Positions 28,206-37,283 of a stretch of DNA of 61,371 bases are shown here, piece by piece (positions within the stretch are counted from its first letter, which is position 1; each line of letters starts with the position of its first letter). The DNA comes from a bacterium (GTDB taxonomy: Bacteria; Zhuqueibacterota; Zhuqueibacteria; Residuimicrobiales; Residuimicrobiaceae), in the NCBI GenBank assembly GCA_029565685.1, contig JAKQNR010000004.1:1-61371 (forward strand). Direction: 5' to 3'. Under the pieces are notes generated by a model. That model was not told the DNA's origin, searched no databases, and worked only from the letters and a program-made list of their open reading frames with translations. The position numbers and the translations under genes are program-made.

Positions 28206-28841
28206 TTATTGCACGATCAATTTCTTCGTTTGTGAAAATGCGCCGGCTTGCAGTTTATAAAAATATACTCCACTGGGATGCCTTTCTCTTGTCCATTTGG
28301 AGTCATGATCGCCCGCGCCTTGCTGTTCGCTGACCAGGGTTTCTATCGTCTGACCTGAGAGATTATATATTGTTAAAGTAACATACTCGGTTTTAGGCAG
28401 TGTGTATCTGATGGTGGTTAATGGGCTAAAGGGATTGGGATAATTCTGCATTAATTCATAGGAAAATAGATTCTGTTTGTTGGTTTCTTTGTTGGCAGCC
28501 GTCGTTGATCGAATGTTCCGATACACACCGCCGCCGCCGGTTCCGGCAAAAAGATAGCCGCTGGAATTTATGGTCAGAGACCAGATGTGAGGGCTCGTCA
28601 GCCCTTCGTTGAGGGGCGTCCAATGATCGCCGTTATCGGTTGAACGGAATACGCCGCCGTCATAGGTCCCGGCGAATACATGGCCAGCGGCATTGATCAC
28701 AAGAGATAGAGTCCACTTGGTTGTGATGCCGGTGTTGATGGGTGTCCAAAGGTCTCCGTTATCGAACGAACGGAAAACTCCGCCATCATAGGACCCGGCA
28801 AAAAGAGAACCGCTGGAATGGAAGGCAAGACAAGATAGCAT
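28206..28841 (-). pseudogene. 5'-truncated propeller-repeat protein with T9SS sorting tail
   Basis: A 211-residue frame. The first 100 residues are three short propeller repeats (GGVFRSFDNGDLWTP, GGVFRSTDNGDHWTP). From about 130 on there is a full type A T9SS sorting domain (LMQNYPNPFSPLTTIRY, then PSGVYFYKLQAG). No signal peptide is encoded, although export would require one. A strong ribosome site (GGAGGAAGAG) precedes an ATG a few bases upstream but in a different frame. I read it as the 3' end of a larger gene. Confidence 0.6.
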
Positions 28842-28977
28842 TTTTCATCTCTTCCTCCAATCTTTTTTAGTTGGAAGGCGCGGCTGTTGTCGATGGTTCT
28901 ATTGTCGTTAGCGCCGAAATCCTCAGCGCCGGCGTGCACTAGCCGGGAACAGCACAAAACGATCAGAAAGGATCTGC

Positions 28978-29661
28978 TCATTGTAGACCTTCCGGCACGG
29001 TCGCACCCAGCTCGGCGTAATCCCTGACGCAGCGTACGGAGAATCCCATTTCTTTGCCGATGCAATTTTGATAGACCTTGGCGTCGCCGCGGCTCATATG
29101 CCGCCCCCAGGCCTTGTTGCGACTGCAGGCCGTCGAAGTCCAAAACGTGGCATAATATCCCAACCGGGTGAAAAGCCCCGTCCCGTCGCGATACCCGCCG
29201 GGTAGGGCGTGAAAGCCGTCTTTATCAGAGGCGCCGGTGTTTGGACTCTTCCAATGTTTAGTGCCCGTTTCTTTCAGCGGTCCGCCGGCAAGGTCGTCAC
29301 TGCCGTAATGAGCGAGCAGACTTTTCCATTCCGCGAAACTCGCCACATGCCAGCCCTTCGGCGCCAGGTTGCGGGGATCGTTCACCGCAAACCAGTTGTA
29401 GAGCTTGCCGTAGGATCTGCCGTTGGTTGCGTCATTTTCATAATAGCACCATGCCGGTTCGCCGCTTTGGCCCGCTTTCTGCCATTCGGAAGAAGTTTTG
29501 GCTTGGGGAATGGCGTCACCGTTGCGAAAAACGCTCACAGCCAAATTGTCGGCCATCCATTCCAGATCGGCGATGGTCACCGTTTTTTCGCTTTGACTGT
29601 AAGAGACCATCGCCATGATGATCAGCGTCCACGCCGTCATTGCGCCTTTGCCTATTTTCAT
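28978..29661 (-). CDS. Fibrobacter-type major paralogous domain (FISUMP) protein
   Basis: A 227-residue protein with a signal peptide (to about 23, VSYSQS). The domain follows: MADNLAV, then GKLYNWFAVNDPRNLAPKGW, WKSLLAHYG and FHALPGGYRDG, ending GFSVRCVRDY. This is the classical pattern of FISUMP proteins, which are C-type-lectin-like secreted modules common in FCB bacteria. The function is unknown; carbohydrate or surface binding is plausible. It is intact and shares direction with the neighbouring beta-helix gene. Confidence 0.8.
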   Translation of the reverse strand: MKIGKGAMTAWTLIIMAMVSYSQSEKTVTIADLEWMADNLAVSVFRNGDAIPQAKTSSEWQKAGQSGEPAWCYYENDATNGRSYGKLYNWFAVNDPRNLAPKGWHVASFAEWKSLLAHYGSDDLAGGPLKETGTKHWKSPNTGASDKDGFHALPGGYRDGTGLFTRLGYYATFWTSTACSRNKAWGRHMSRGDAKVYQNCIGKEMGFSVRCVRDYAELGATVPEGLQ

Positions 29662-29721
29662 CTCATTTTTCCTTCTTTTATTTCATAACCAATCCCGGTC
29701 ATCCCCAATGTTATCCCCTCT

Positions 29722-31029
29722 TCATCCCTGCACATTCCCCAAAATTTTGACCTCCCCCTTGGATTTATTGGTCACTTTTAACTTGCCGCCCTCGACGCTG
29801 TTGCCGATGATCACCGACGAGCGTACGTTTTTTCCCAGATAGATGTGCGCATCAGGCGGGTTGCCGTTATCCATGAAACGGCAGTTCATCATTTGCAGGG
29901 CGCCGTTGAGTATTTGGATGAAAGGTATGTCTGGTTCCCATTTGCATTCGATCCAATTTTTGGCGTTGAAATGGCAGGCGGTCAGGTACACCGTCCCCCT
30001 GCCTTTGTTGACAAGATGGGCGCCGTGAAGGAACTCGCTCCAACCGACGAACACGCAATTGGTGAATTTTACCGGGCCCTGATTTTCTTTCTCGATGAGG
30101 ACGCCGTCGAAGAACTGGCAGTTCTCGAAAGCGATGCCGACGTGGTATTGGCATTTTTCCACCAACACCGCCAACGGCCCGATGTCCGAGCCGCTCTGAG
30201 TGATGAGGATATTGGCCTGCGGATCGTGCCCGGCCGGATCGACCGGGGTTTCGATGAAGCGGAATCCGACTTTGGCCCAGATGACAAAACAGTTGACCAT
30301 GTACTCCCAGTCGCAGCGGCCGATGATAAAGCCCTCCAGATGCTCGAGAGTATAGTCGTTGATCGCCTTGATTTCTTCTTCCCGCCGTTCGGGATAGTAA
30401 AGGTCCCACCAGGCGACCGAGTGCAGGTGCACATTTTCGATGCGGCCGATATCGGTCGTGCGGTCGATGTAGATGCCGCGGCGCAGGGCGCAAATATTGA
30501 TGTCGCGCAGGTTATGCGACTCGTTATTAACCGAACCGCAATCGATTCCGTTATAAGCGTTGGCGATGGTGACGTCGATGATGCCGGCCATTCGACCGGT
30601 GGTTTGGATGCAATACGGATAGGGGTGGATATCGTGCGGCAGCTGCTCCGGATAGACGATGCCCAGTCCGCGCAGGATGCTGCTGGATTCCATGGTGATA
30701 AACGGGGGAGAAGTCTCGTCGTCGCGGCCCGCGCAGGGCATCAAGACCGTGCCGCGGTCGTAGAACAGGCTGTGGGGGCCGATGGCGACGCCCTGCAATC
30801 CGACACTGCGGGGGATGGTGAGCACGCCATCGAAACGGTACCGCCCCGCAGGCGCGTGCACAACGCCGCCTTTCTCGGCGGCCCGGTTCAACGCTTTTTG
30901 AAAGGCCTGGGTGTTGTCGGTGACGCCGTCGGCGACGGCGCCGAAATCCAGCACATCGAAATCGGATACGCCGGCAAATGCCGTGCCGATGCACAGCCAG
31001 ACCGCCCAGATTGAGACAAGTTTTCTCAT
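29722..31029 (-). CDS. Secreted pectate-lyase-superfamily beta-helix protein
   Basis: A 435-residue protein with a signal peptide (to about residue 19). VLDFGAVADGVTDNTQAFQKAL at the start of the mature part is the hallmark of the pectate lyase 3 / GH28-like group. Beta-helix coils follow (IGRIENVHLHSV, FIGRCDWEYMVNCF-type segments, VKFTNCVFVGW). The start at 31,029 has CGGAG about 7 bases upstream and begins the signal peptide. It may cut or bind a plant or algal polysaccharide. The FISUMP gene lies 60 bp downstream in the same direction. Confidence 0.75.
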   Translation of the reverse strand: MRKLVSIWAVWLCIGTAFAGVSDFDVLDFGAVADGVTDNTQAFQKALNRAAEKGGVVHAPAGRYRFDGVLTIPRSVGLQGVAIGPHSLFYDRGTVLMPCAGRDDETSPPFITMESSSILRGLGIVYPEQLPHDIHPYPYCIQTTGRMAGIIDVTIANAYNGIDCGSVNNESHNLRDINICALRRGIYIDRTTDIGRIENVHLHSVAWWDLYYPERREEEIKAINDYTLEHLEGFIIGRCDWEYMVNCFVIWAKVGFRFIETPVDPAGHDPQANILITQSGSDIGPLAVLVEKCQYHVGIAFENCQFFDGVLIEKENQGPVKFTNCVFVGWSEFLHGAHLVNKGRGTVYLTACHFNAKNWIECKWEPDIPFIQILNGALQMMNCRFMDNGNPPDAHIYLGKNVRSSVIIGNSVEGGKLKVTNKSKGEVKILGNVQG

Positions 31030-31941
31030 AAACCATCTCCGTGGCATTTTTTAAGATGTGCAACGGCGTTACTTGGTCGTGGCGGGCGCGGAAGGTGCTG
31101 CTAAGCTCATTGATGCTTAAACGCCGAATTGATTTTCACCCATAGCAGAATTCCGCTTGTTTGACTATGATCATCTTTTCAGAACAGAGGAGTGTAAAAT
31201 TGGTTATCAATCCTACGATGACGGCAAAAGAAACACCTGTTTTACGAGGCTCATAATTTTTCTCGGTTATGATGCCGGCCGTTTACTTTTTTCATACGGT
31301 TCTCTACTGAAAAGTTCGACCAGCGCTGCGGTGGTTGAATGGGAGCGGGGTTCTGCGTCTGCTTATTGTTTGCAAAGGCTAATAGACAAAAGCATGGCAT
31401 CACCAGGTTCGCAGACTTTAATTAAACCCATCTCTTCGTTCTACCCTGCAAGCGCGATCATCGGTTCAGCCAGCAGACTGATTGGCGCATCGGCCCATTT
31501 TGCGCGTCGGCTGATACGGCGCAGCTGGACCGGCGGCGTCCCGTGTCATGAGGCAACGATGTTCAAACCACTCAAGCTCACGAATCCTCAATACGAAATC
31601 CTGCTCCTGCAAAGGCGGACGGCCGGGCCGGATCGTAGGGAGATAGATCGATCGGGCTGTTATGGGGCTCACGTTCGCCGATGGTTGCTTTGGCAAGATG
31701 TAACTCTGTCGTAGCGGTCCTGGCTGTGGGGTTCTGCATAGGGTCTATAGTCTGCCGCTTGGAAAGTTTTATACTTTATGTTGAAATGATCGACCATGCC
31801 GCCCAAACCGCGACGCATCCGCCACGGCGAGGACGTGCGGTCGGTTGTCAGGGCGTCACAGGGATGGGTTGTTTCGCCGACTTTTAGCGCCAAGACGCTC
31901 ACATCCACCGGCCATGTTCGGTCCGGGATTCGGCGTCTAGG
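31030..31941. other. Long stretch without a convincing gene
   Basis: About 0.9 kb. A plus-strand frame is open from 31,157 to 31,714, but it shows no recognisable domain except a weak hint of a transposase N-terminus near 31,570-31,620 that I do not trust. Minus-strand frames here are also short and featureless. It may be decayed mobile DNA. Confidence 0.4.
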
Positions 31942-32598
31942 CTATAGCTCGCGCAGTTTCCTTCTGAACAACACCGCCAGAGAGATGGTGGCGCCGGGCA
32001 ACGTCGCTGCCCACAAAGAAGCCCCCCAAATTAAGGGGTGATAAAAAGTCTGCAGCGCGACAAACGGCATGATGAGGCCATTCGCAATCAGAAACCAGCG
32101 GACCGTCTTTTGCAACCCCGATCCCGCGAAGGCGAAAGCAGCGAAAAGCGTGGACAAGCTCATAAAGCTGTAGCCAAGGAGGTCCACTGAATAGGTGAAC
32201 GAGTTAAAGACATTGAACAGAAAAGGCCGGATGTGGTCGCTGACATCGCCACGGTAGAGGGCCGGGGCAACGAGAGTCAGTTGGACAAAGTAGTTCATGC
32301 AAATCAGAGTGCTGTACATAGTCGCGAACACGAGGCCGGTCTGACTCCATATTTTTTTATGCGCAGGGGCGTGAAGATGGACGCTTCCCATCATGATCAC
32401 GAACGAAATCCCGAGCAACAAGGAAGGGACGAGGAGCACCACAAGGCCATACCAGGTGCTATCGTTTTCCGGTCCGCCGCCTGATCCCATCAGACCAAAC
32501 CACTCGGCAAACTGACCGATGTCGTAAGCGAGGCTGGAAACGGATGCCAGAAGCGCTGACCAATAACCGAGTTTGTAAACGCTTTTTTCAGCTTCCAT
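31942..32598 (-). CDS. Integral membrane protein, unknown family
   Basis: A 218-residue protein with about six membrane helices (YWSALLASVSSLAYDIGQF, YGLVVLLVPSLLLGISFVIM, IWSQTGLVFATMYSTLICMN and three more) and a basic C-terminus. The start at 32,598 has a perfect AAGGAG 6 bases upstream. Intact and part of the minus-strand array. I do not recognise the family; small membrane proteins of this layout are frequent in environmental cassettes. Confidence 0.65.
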   Translation of the reverse strand: MEAEKSVYKLGYWSALLASVSSLAYDIGQFAEWFGLMGSGGGPENDSTWYGLVVLLVPSLLLGISFVIMMGSVHLHAPAHKKIWSQTGLVFATMYSTLICMNYFVQLTLVAPALYRGDVSDHIRPFLFNVFNSFTYSVDLLGYSFMSLSTLFAAFAFAGSGLQKTVRWFLIANGLIMPFVALQTFYHPLIWGASLWAATLPGATISLAVLFRRKLREL

Positions 32599-32728
32599 TG
32601 GCGACTCCTTTATTTGGCATGATACTTGTCCTTGTTCTGTTCTTTCTTCGTGCCCAACAACATCCGGCTCACCTTCGGTTCTCTTCATTTCAAGGAGACT
32701 ATAGTTTCTCCGAAGCCGCCGGCAGCCT

Positions 32729-32776
32729 CGCTTGAATGTCCGACCATGCGCCTCGGTCCGGCGAATGTTTCAAGCG
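32729..32776. other. Imperfect 48-bp stem-loop between array genes
   Basis: CGCTTGAA at the left and TTCAAGCG at the right form an 8-bp outer stem; a shorter inner pairing (GACC/GGTC) sits near the loop. The layout of outer stem, bulge and inner stem recalls an attC fold, but the GTTRRRY boxes are absent. Confidence 0.3.
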
Positions 32777-32856
32777 CATCCCCTCCGGTTGTCGGGCTGA
32801 CTTCGAGAGTCAGGCGCGGGCGGCTAGGCCGCAGCGCCTACTCTGTCGCGCCGCAT

Positions 32857-33594
32857 TCATTCCACCTTTACACAGGCGAAAACCGTGTACGCTTCATCAC
32901 CTGAATCATATCGACTTTCATGCACTTCGAAGCCCGTTTCACATAGAACCTGTCTCCAGGTGTCCAGGGAGAAGATTCCCATCGACCAGTGGTCGGTCTC
33001 AATGCGCAGGCGTCCGTGGTCGCGAATAAGAAACAGGACGGTCGTTTCATATTGATCGTCAGTAGGATCAGGATCATACACGTTTTCAATAAAAACCACC
33101 TCGAGGTTGTCCCGCGCGGCCGGGGTGGTCGTGGTCCTGTTCTGCCGGAACGTTTCGATCGTCACGTCCGGAGTGGCAATCAGCACGCCGCCTGGCTTCA
33201 GATGGGCATAGGCGGTGCGAAACGCCGCCGCGAAATCGACGCGGCTGTTCATGTAAGAGATCGCGTCGTCCATGAGCACCGCATCAAAACCCCAGCCGAG
33301 CCTGAATGTCCGCATATCGCCCTGGGCAAACGTGCAGTCTGGGTTCAGTTCCTTTGCCTGCGCGAGCATCGTGGGACTGAGATCCAGGCCGGTGACGTTG
33401 AACTCTTTCTTCAGATTGAGAACGTTCTTTCCGCCCCCGCAGCCGATGTCCAGCAATGACTTTACCGGGAGCTTGGCGTATTGTCGAATCAGGCTGGTGA
33501 CGTGCCGGCAATAGTGCGCGTACTCGGCGGAGGCATCCCCCCACAATGGCCACAGCCATGCCAGGTCCGTATAAAGGCGGCACGTATCATTCAT
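32857..33594 (-). CDS. SAM-dependent methyltransferase, class I
   Basis: A 245-residue protein. LLDIGCGGGKNVLNL is motif I, binding S-adenosylmethionine; VTGLDLSPTML is the post-I acidic loop; FDAVLMDDAISYM and LKPGGVLIATPD are motifs IV and V. The start overlaps the stop of the upstream methyltransferase gene by eight bases (ATGAATGA, 33,587-33,594), so the two are translationally coupled. The target molecule is unknown; small-molecule methylation is more likely than nucleic-acid methylation. Confidence 0.85.
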   Translation of the reverse strand: MNDTCRLYTDLAWLWPLWGDASAEYAHYCRHVTSLIRQYAKLPVKSLLDIGCGGGKNVLNLKKEFNVTGLDLSPTMLAQAKELNPDCTFAQGDMRTFRLGWGFDAVLMDDAISYMNSRVDFAAAFRTAYAHLKPGGVLIATPDVTIETFRQNRTTTTPAARDNLEVVFIENVYDPDPTDDQYETTVLFLIRDHGRLRIETDHWSMGIFSLDTWRQVLCETGFEVHESRYDSGDEAYTVFACVKVE

Positions 33595-34381
33595 TTCCTG
33601 TCCGATCTCTGCAGGGTGTGGCAGGGCGACGTGCAACAAAGAACTCGTAGGCATAGTAATCAGAGTGGTTACGGTGCCTTTCGGGTTCCTGCGCCAGTTG
33701 GTTGAGTACGGCAAGCGCATCGGCATCGTTGCCATACTTACGGCGCAATTCTTTAATGCGCTGTTCCATCGGCGTGTAAAAGTCGCCCCACCAAGCCTCG
33801 TCCGGCAGCGTAAAGCCACCGATAAGCTCGAAACCGCCGAGCTGGATGGCCGCCATCATGTCCGCTGCTGTGCCCATGGTTGGATAATCCAGATCAAAGC
33901 TTGCCTTGATCTCGGGGGGTGGATCTTCCTTGCGCCAGACCGCGTCGGTGAAAGCAAGAAAGCCGCCTGGGCGCAGCAAACCATGGCAGACACGCATGGC
34001 GTTCTCAATGCCAAGGTTATAGAGCGCTCCTTCGGACCAAACCAGGTGAAAGCTCTCCGGCGGCAAGTCCAGATGCCCTATATCATCGACTTGCGCCTGA
34101 ACCCGCCAGGATAGACCTCGCGCGGCAAGAGTCGCTTTCAGCCGCTCGATGCTGGGAGCATGGCTGTCGACGGCGACGATGGATCCCGTCGTCAGGTCGG
34201 CGAGATGCAGCGTTTGCCCGCCGACTCCGCAGCCCAAATCGACTATCTTTGCTGCACGGGGAAGCCCGGCACAGAGGCGGAGAGCGCGTTCGGCGCAAGC
34301 ACGATTGCCCGGCCCCTGTCTGGGCAGGCTCTCATACACTTCAAAGAATATCTCCCAGAAACGGGAACCTTGATCGTTCAT
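33587..34381 (-). CDS. SAM-dependent methyltransferase, class I
   Basis: A 264-residue protein. KIVDLGCGVGGQTLHLAD is motif I, VAVDSHAPSIERLK the post-I loop, and FHLVWSEGALYNLG the catalytic-region motif; LLRPGGFLAFTDAVW is motif V. It looks like a ubiE/phospholipid-type small-molecule methyltransferase. It is coupled to the following methyltransferase, and the pair may form one two-gene cassette. Substrate unknown. Confidence 0.85.
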   Translation of the reverse strand: MNDQGSRFWEIFFEVYESLPRQGPGNRACAERALRLCAGLPRAAKIVDLGCGVGGQTLHLADLTTGSIVAVDSHAPSIERLKATLAARGLSWRVQAQVDDIGHLDLPPESFHLVWSEGALYNLGIENAMRVCHGLLRPGGFLAFTDAVWRKEDPPPEIKASFDLDYPTMGTAADMMAAIQLGGFELIGGFTLPDEAWWGDFYTPMEQRIKELRRKYGNDADALAVLNQLAQEPERHRNHSDYYAYEFFVARRPATPCRDRTGNE

Positions 34382-34411
34382 CAGTGCTCTTTGAATCGCT
34401 CGTTTTGAGCA

Positions 34412-34458
34412 GGTTCATCGCCGTTGGCACCGTATCAGGCTGACCGTGCCGATGAACC
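34412..34458. other. Bulged stem-loop upstream of the methyltransferase pair
   Basis: GGTTCATC (34,412-34,419) pairs with GATGAACC (34,451-34,458). An inner GGCAC/GTGCC stem is separated from it by a six-base bulge on one side only. The fold is attC-like (two stems with extrahelical bases), but the core boxes do not match GTTRRRY. The site lies about 30 bp upstream of the methyltransferase start. Confidence 0.35.
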
Positions 34459-34618
34459 GGCTTTTAGCGTTGACGCGGACGTTGTTTGAAGGCTTCGTCA
34501 GATCCATTCCACCAGCGTCCGGGAAGGTTGGGTCAACCCAGCAGCATGAAACAGCAAAGCCTTGCAGCCATCCAATCGGTATATTAGAAATCCGGTTGCT
34601 CGAGATAGCGTACGGCCA

Positions 34619-35365
34619 TTAAAAGTGAAACACGGCTCCGATGGCTGCATAGTGGATTAAGGCGAAATTATAAACTTGATCATTATCCGCGCCCCCTTCA
34701 ACGATTCTATAGCCGGCTTTCAAATCCATTTTATCGGATGTTTTAAAAATGAGGGCAGAGAGAACGTCCTCGGCGCGACCCTGAGGCGCGGCCAGGGCAT
34801 CCCCATCGATCAGGAAAGCGACCTTGGCGGCAAATTTCCATAAAAGTCGAAAGTGGACAAGGGGCACAAAACCGACATTCTTTTTTTCAGATGCGAGGGC
34901 ATCGCTTTTGACAGCAATTTTTGCGTCGCGTATTTTTGCAGTAAATCCAGCGCCGATCTCGATTTTATCCTTTTTTAAGAAATCATATCGGTAGATCAAT
35001 CGATAAGAATTGAACTGGTAGGTTGCCTTCAAGGGAGTGTTAGCCGGGAATGTTTCGCCTTCGAAGACAAGATGACGATCTAATGATCCGGCGGCATCGA
35101 TTGATAAAGGCGCATACAGAGCGCCCAGATGATGGCGGTCATTGAAATGATAGAAAAAACGAATGCGGTAGAAAACGCCTGGATCGGTTTCAAGCTCTTC
35201 GGAAAGGGAAAATAACGTTCCTTGATCTCCAGGAATCCTTGCATCATTGTAGCCGCTGAAAACGACGCCTGATTCAATGTCCAGATCAATTTGTGAAAAG
35301 GCTGCAGAAGCAAGCAATGGAACAACGCTTAATAAAATTCTGACAAAGATGATAATTTTTCTCAT
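34619..35365 (-). CDS. Outer-membrane beta-barrel protein
   Basis: A 248-residue protein with a signal peptide (to about residue 24, AAFSQI). Repeated amphipathic strands follow (VFYRIRFFYHFNDRHHLGAL, FNSYRLIYRYDFL, VPLVHFRLLWKF), and the last residue is phenylalanine (GAVFHF). This is typical of a 10-12-strand outer-membrane barrel. The start lies 40 bp after the GTTGGGC box of the attC-like site, as in a genuine gene cassette. Function unknown. Confidence 0.65.
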   Translation of the reverse strand: MRKIIIFVRILLSVVPLLASAAFSQIDLDIESGVVFSGYNDARIPGDQGTLFSLSEELETDPGVFYRIRFFYHFNDRHHLGALYAPLSIDAAGSLDRHLVFEGETFPANTPLKATYQFNSYRLIYRYDFLKKDKIEIGAGFTAKIRDAKIAVKSDALASEKKNVGFVPLVHFRLLWKFAAKVAFLIDGDALAAPQGRAEDVLSALIFKTSDKMDLKAGYRIVEGGADNDQVYNFALIHYAAIGAVFHF

Positions 35366-35405
35366 TTCTTTTTCCTTTTAACTTTTTCAGCGTCCTTGGT
35401 CGCCT

Positions 35406-35462
35406 GCCCAACAGCGCAGGTCAGTCGCCCCGACAAGCGTCGCCCGCACCTGCTGGTTCGGC
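35406..35462 (-). other. attC-like recombination site (best candidate)
   Basis: Read on the minus strand, the 57-bp site runs from GCCGAAC (35,462-35,456) to GTTGGGC (35,412-35,406). The right box is a perfect GTTRRRY and the left differs from RYYYAAC at one position. Inside, GCAGGT and ACCTGC pair; with one extra base on each arm the whole end pairing extends over about 14 bp. It begins 6 bases after the stop of the URO-D gene and ends 40 bp before the next start. Position, orientation and fold all fit an integron attC. Confidence 0.55.
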
Positions 35463-35468
35463 CATTTT

Positions 35469-36482
35469 CTATCCGCCAAATCCCGGTTGACTCAAGGCCT
35501 CGTCAATGAACGCCAGCATATTGTCGAGCGGCACATCGCCTTCAACGGCATGGGCCGGCGACAGTATGTACCCACCGGCCTTTCCAAGCGCAATTAGTCT
35601 TCGCGTTTCGGCCCTTACCTCTTCCGGCGTTCCAAAGGGCAGGGTCTTTTGCGTGGAAAGCCCACCATGAAAGGTCAACCGTCCGCGGTATTGCGGGAGG
35701 AGTGTCGCCACATCCATGACTTCAGGTTGAAATGGATTGAAGCAGTTCAGCCCGATGGCAACAAGGTCGTCGAACAGCTCGTCCACATCCCCGCACGAGT
35801 GTATCGAGATGTATTTCCCGGCCTCCCGGACGGCTCCATACATGCGTTTGAGCTCGGGATAGATGAACTTACGCCACAGGGCAGGCCCCATCTGGAGACC
35901 ATGCTGCTGCCCCCAGTCGTCGCCAAAGTGCACCGCATCGATGTCGAAGGTCATGGCTTTCCTGGCTTGAGCAATGTTGTAATCTGAAATGGCGCGCAAC
36001 AGCTCATGCACAAAAGTCGGGTGATCGAGAAAGTCGATCATCAGATTTTCCATCCCACGCAAAGTCCAGGCGCGTTCATACAGGGAGAACCCGATGTTGA
36101 AGACTCGGAAACGATCTCCGTAGGTCGCGATGCGTTCCGGTATGTCGGCAAAGAATAGGTCCGACAGGGGATCGGGAAACTCGTACCCCTTTAAGCTGGG
36201 CGCGGTGAGCGGCGCATGCTCAACGATCCCGATGTCCTTGTCAATGCTTCGATCCCAGATGACTCCGAAGACATCCCGCACTCGATCATTGCCGACGTCC
36301 TCGAAAAAGCCGATGCCGTTGCCAAGGCCGAGAAAGTGGTTGTGAAGGAAGGGCTCCAGTTGGTCGGTACCGTAGTGCTGTACAAGGCGCTCGTGGGCCT
36401 CCTGAGTGAAGGAGAACGACCACGGCACATAGGGGGGCTCTTGTCCGTCGAGCACCGCTTTGATAACCTGACGTTTGGTCAT
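35469..36482 (-). CDS. Uroporphyrinogen-decarboxylase-superfamily (URO-D) protein
   Basis: A 337-residue TIM-barrel protein. Recognisable are VPWSFSFTQEAHERL near the start, DAVHFGDDWGQQHGLQMGP in the middle, and SIHSCGDVDELFDDLVAIGL followed by NPFQPEV, the layout of corrinoid methyltransferase-like URO-D proteins rather than the haem enzyme. Members of this branch often move methyl groups in anaerobic C1 metabolism. The ATG at 36,482 has GGAG 6 bases upstream. The attC-like site follows its stop. No corrinoid protein is next to it, so the partner is unknown. Confidence 0.75.
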   Translation of the reverse strand: MTKRQVIKAVLDGQEPPYVPWSFSFTQEAHERLVQHYGTDQLEPFLHNHFLGLGNGIGFFEDVGNDRVRDVFGVIWDRSIDKDIGIVEHAPLTAPSLKGYEFPDPLSDLFFADIPERIATYGDRFRVFNIGFSLYERAWTLRGMENLMIDFLDHPTFVHELLRAISDYNIAQARKAMTFDIDAVHFGDDWGQQHGLQMGPALWRKFIYPELKRMYGAVREAGKYISIHSCGDVDELFDDLVAIGLNCFNPFQPEVMDVATLLPQYRGRLTFHGGLSTQKTLPFGTPEEVRAETRRLIALGKAGGYILSPAHAVEGDVPLDNMLAFIDEALSQPGFGG

Positions 36483-36817
36483 CTTCATCTCCGTCCCGAC
36501 CGAGCGCAGCGAAGGCTGAACGACCACTGCAACCAGGCGGCGATGATTCGTTATTCCTTGAAATGACGCGTCGTTCGCCGCTCCGGTTCACGGCGTTGTC
36601 AGCGTGCCATTGCCGATCATCTCGATCTCGTAATGCCCATATACTGATCATAAGTAGGACAAGCAGTGGGGTTGCGACGTTATCGAGGCAAAGTGCGAAG
36701 CCAGCCAAACCACTCTTGCGTTAGATCAGTGAGCATCTTCCTTTTCATTCTACAGCTACGCTCAAAGTCTGCGCCTTGCTGCCAGCGCTTGTGGTGGTGA
36801 AATGTTATGCCCGCCGA

Positions 36818-36852
36818 TCGCGGCGCTGAGCAGTAGCCCCCGCAAAGGGCCT
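36818..36852 (+). repeat. Short dispersed repeat, copy B
   Basis: 35 bp matching 27,335-27,370 (TCGCGGCGCTGAGCAGTAGC at its start), same orientation. It lies about 50 bp downstream of the broken end of the GxxExxY relic. Confidence 0.6.
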
Positions 36853-36899
36853 GTAAAGTGGCAGTGGAAAATTCGCTGATTTTGTCACGGCGAATACAT

Positions 36900-37190
36900 C
36901 TAGGTCAATATTTGCGCCTCATAAATCGGTAACAATTTGTCTATAGCTTTGATTTCAAGAATTATTTTATTTTCGACAAGCAAATCTAATCGGTATCCGC
37001 AATCGAGTTGAACTCCTTTATATGCTATGGGTGTGGGCTTTTGGATCTCAAAAGTAATATCAGCCAGAGAAAATTCTCTCGCCAGACATTGCTCATATGC
37101 AGATTCCAATAAGCCAGGCCCTTAATTTCGATGAACCTCGATTGCACAGCCAATGATCTTGTTCGATAAATCGTCAAATTGCAAATTCAT
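36900..37190 (-). pseudogene. GxxExxY-family gene with a nonsense codon and lost 3' end
   Basis: From ATG 37,190 (GAGG upstream) the frame reads KIIGCAIEVHRN, stop TAA (37,124-37,122), then GPGLLESAYEQCLARE, the signature that names the family. It continues YKGVQLDCGYRLDLLVENK and ends YEAQILT with a stop where the family normally goes on for about 35 residues. So there are two lesions: an internal stop and a lost C-terminus. The family is a predicted PD-(D/E)XK nuclease-like fold, common in mobile cassettes. Confidence 0.7.
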
Positions 37191-37283
37191 TGTGCCCTCG
37201 TGGTTTAATAATTACAGCAAATGGCCAAGAATTCCCTAGATAGAATTCCTCCACCGAATTTGCCATCAACTTGACCACACCGC

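Noticed and set aside
29845..31014. Long open frame (389 codons) on the plus strand
   Set aside because: It lies fully antisense to the signal-peptide-bearing pectate-lyase-like gene and shows only low-complexity aspartate- and arginine-rich sequence without any family motif.
31157..31714. Possible IS630-like transposase N-terminus
   Set aside because: A weak resemblance over about 40 residues near 31,570-31,690 is not supported by the rest of the frame or by inverted repeats.
36540..36730. Further attC site upstream of URO-D
   Set aside because: ATCTAAC occurs on the minus strand (36,726-36,720) and TGAC/GTCA arms near 36,570-36,605, but no GTTRRRY partner could be found at a plausible distance.
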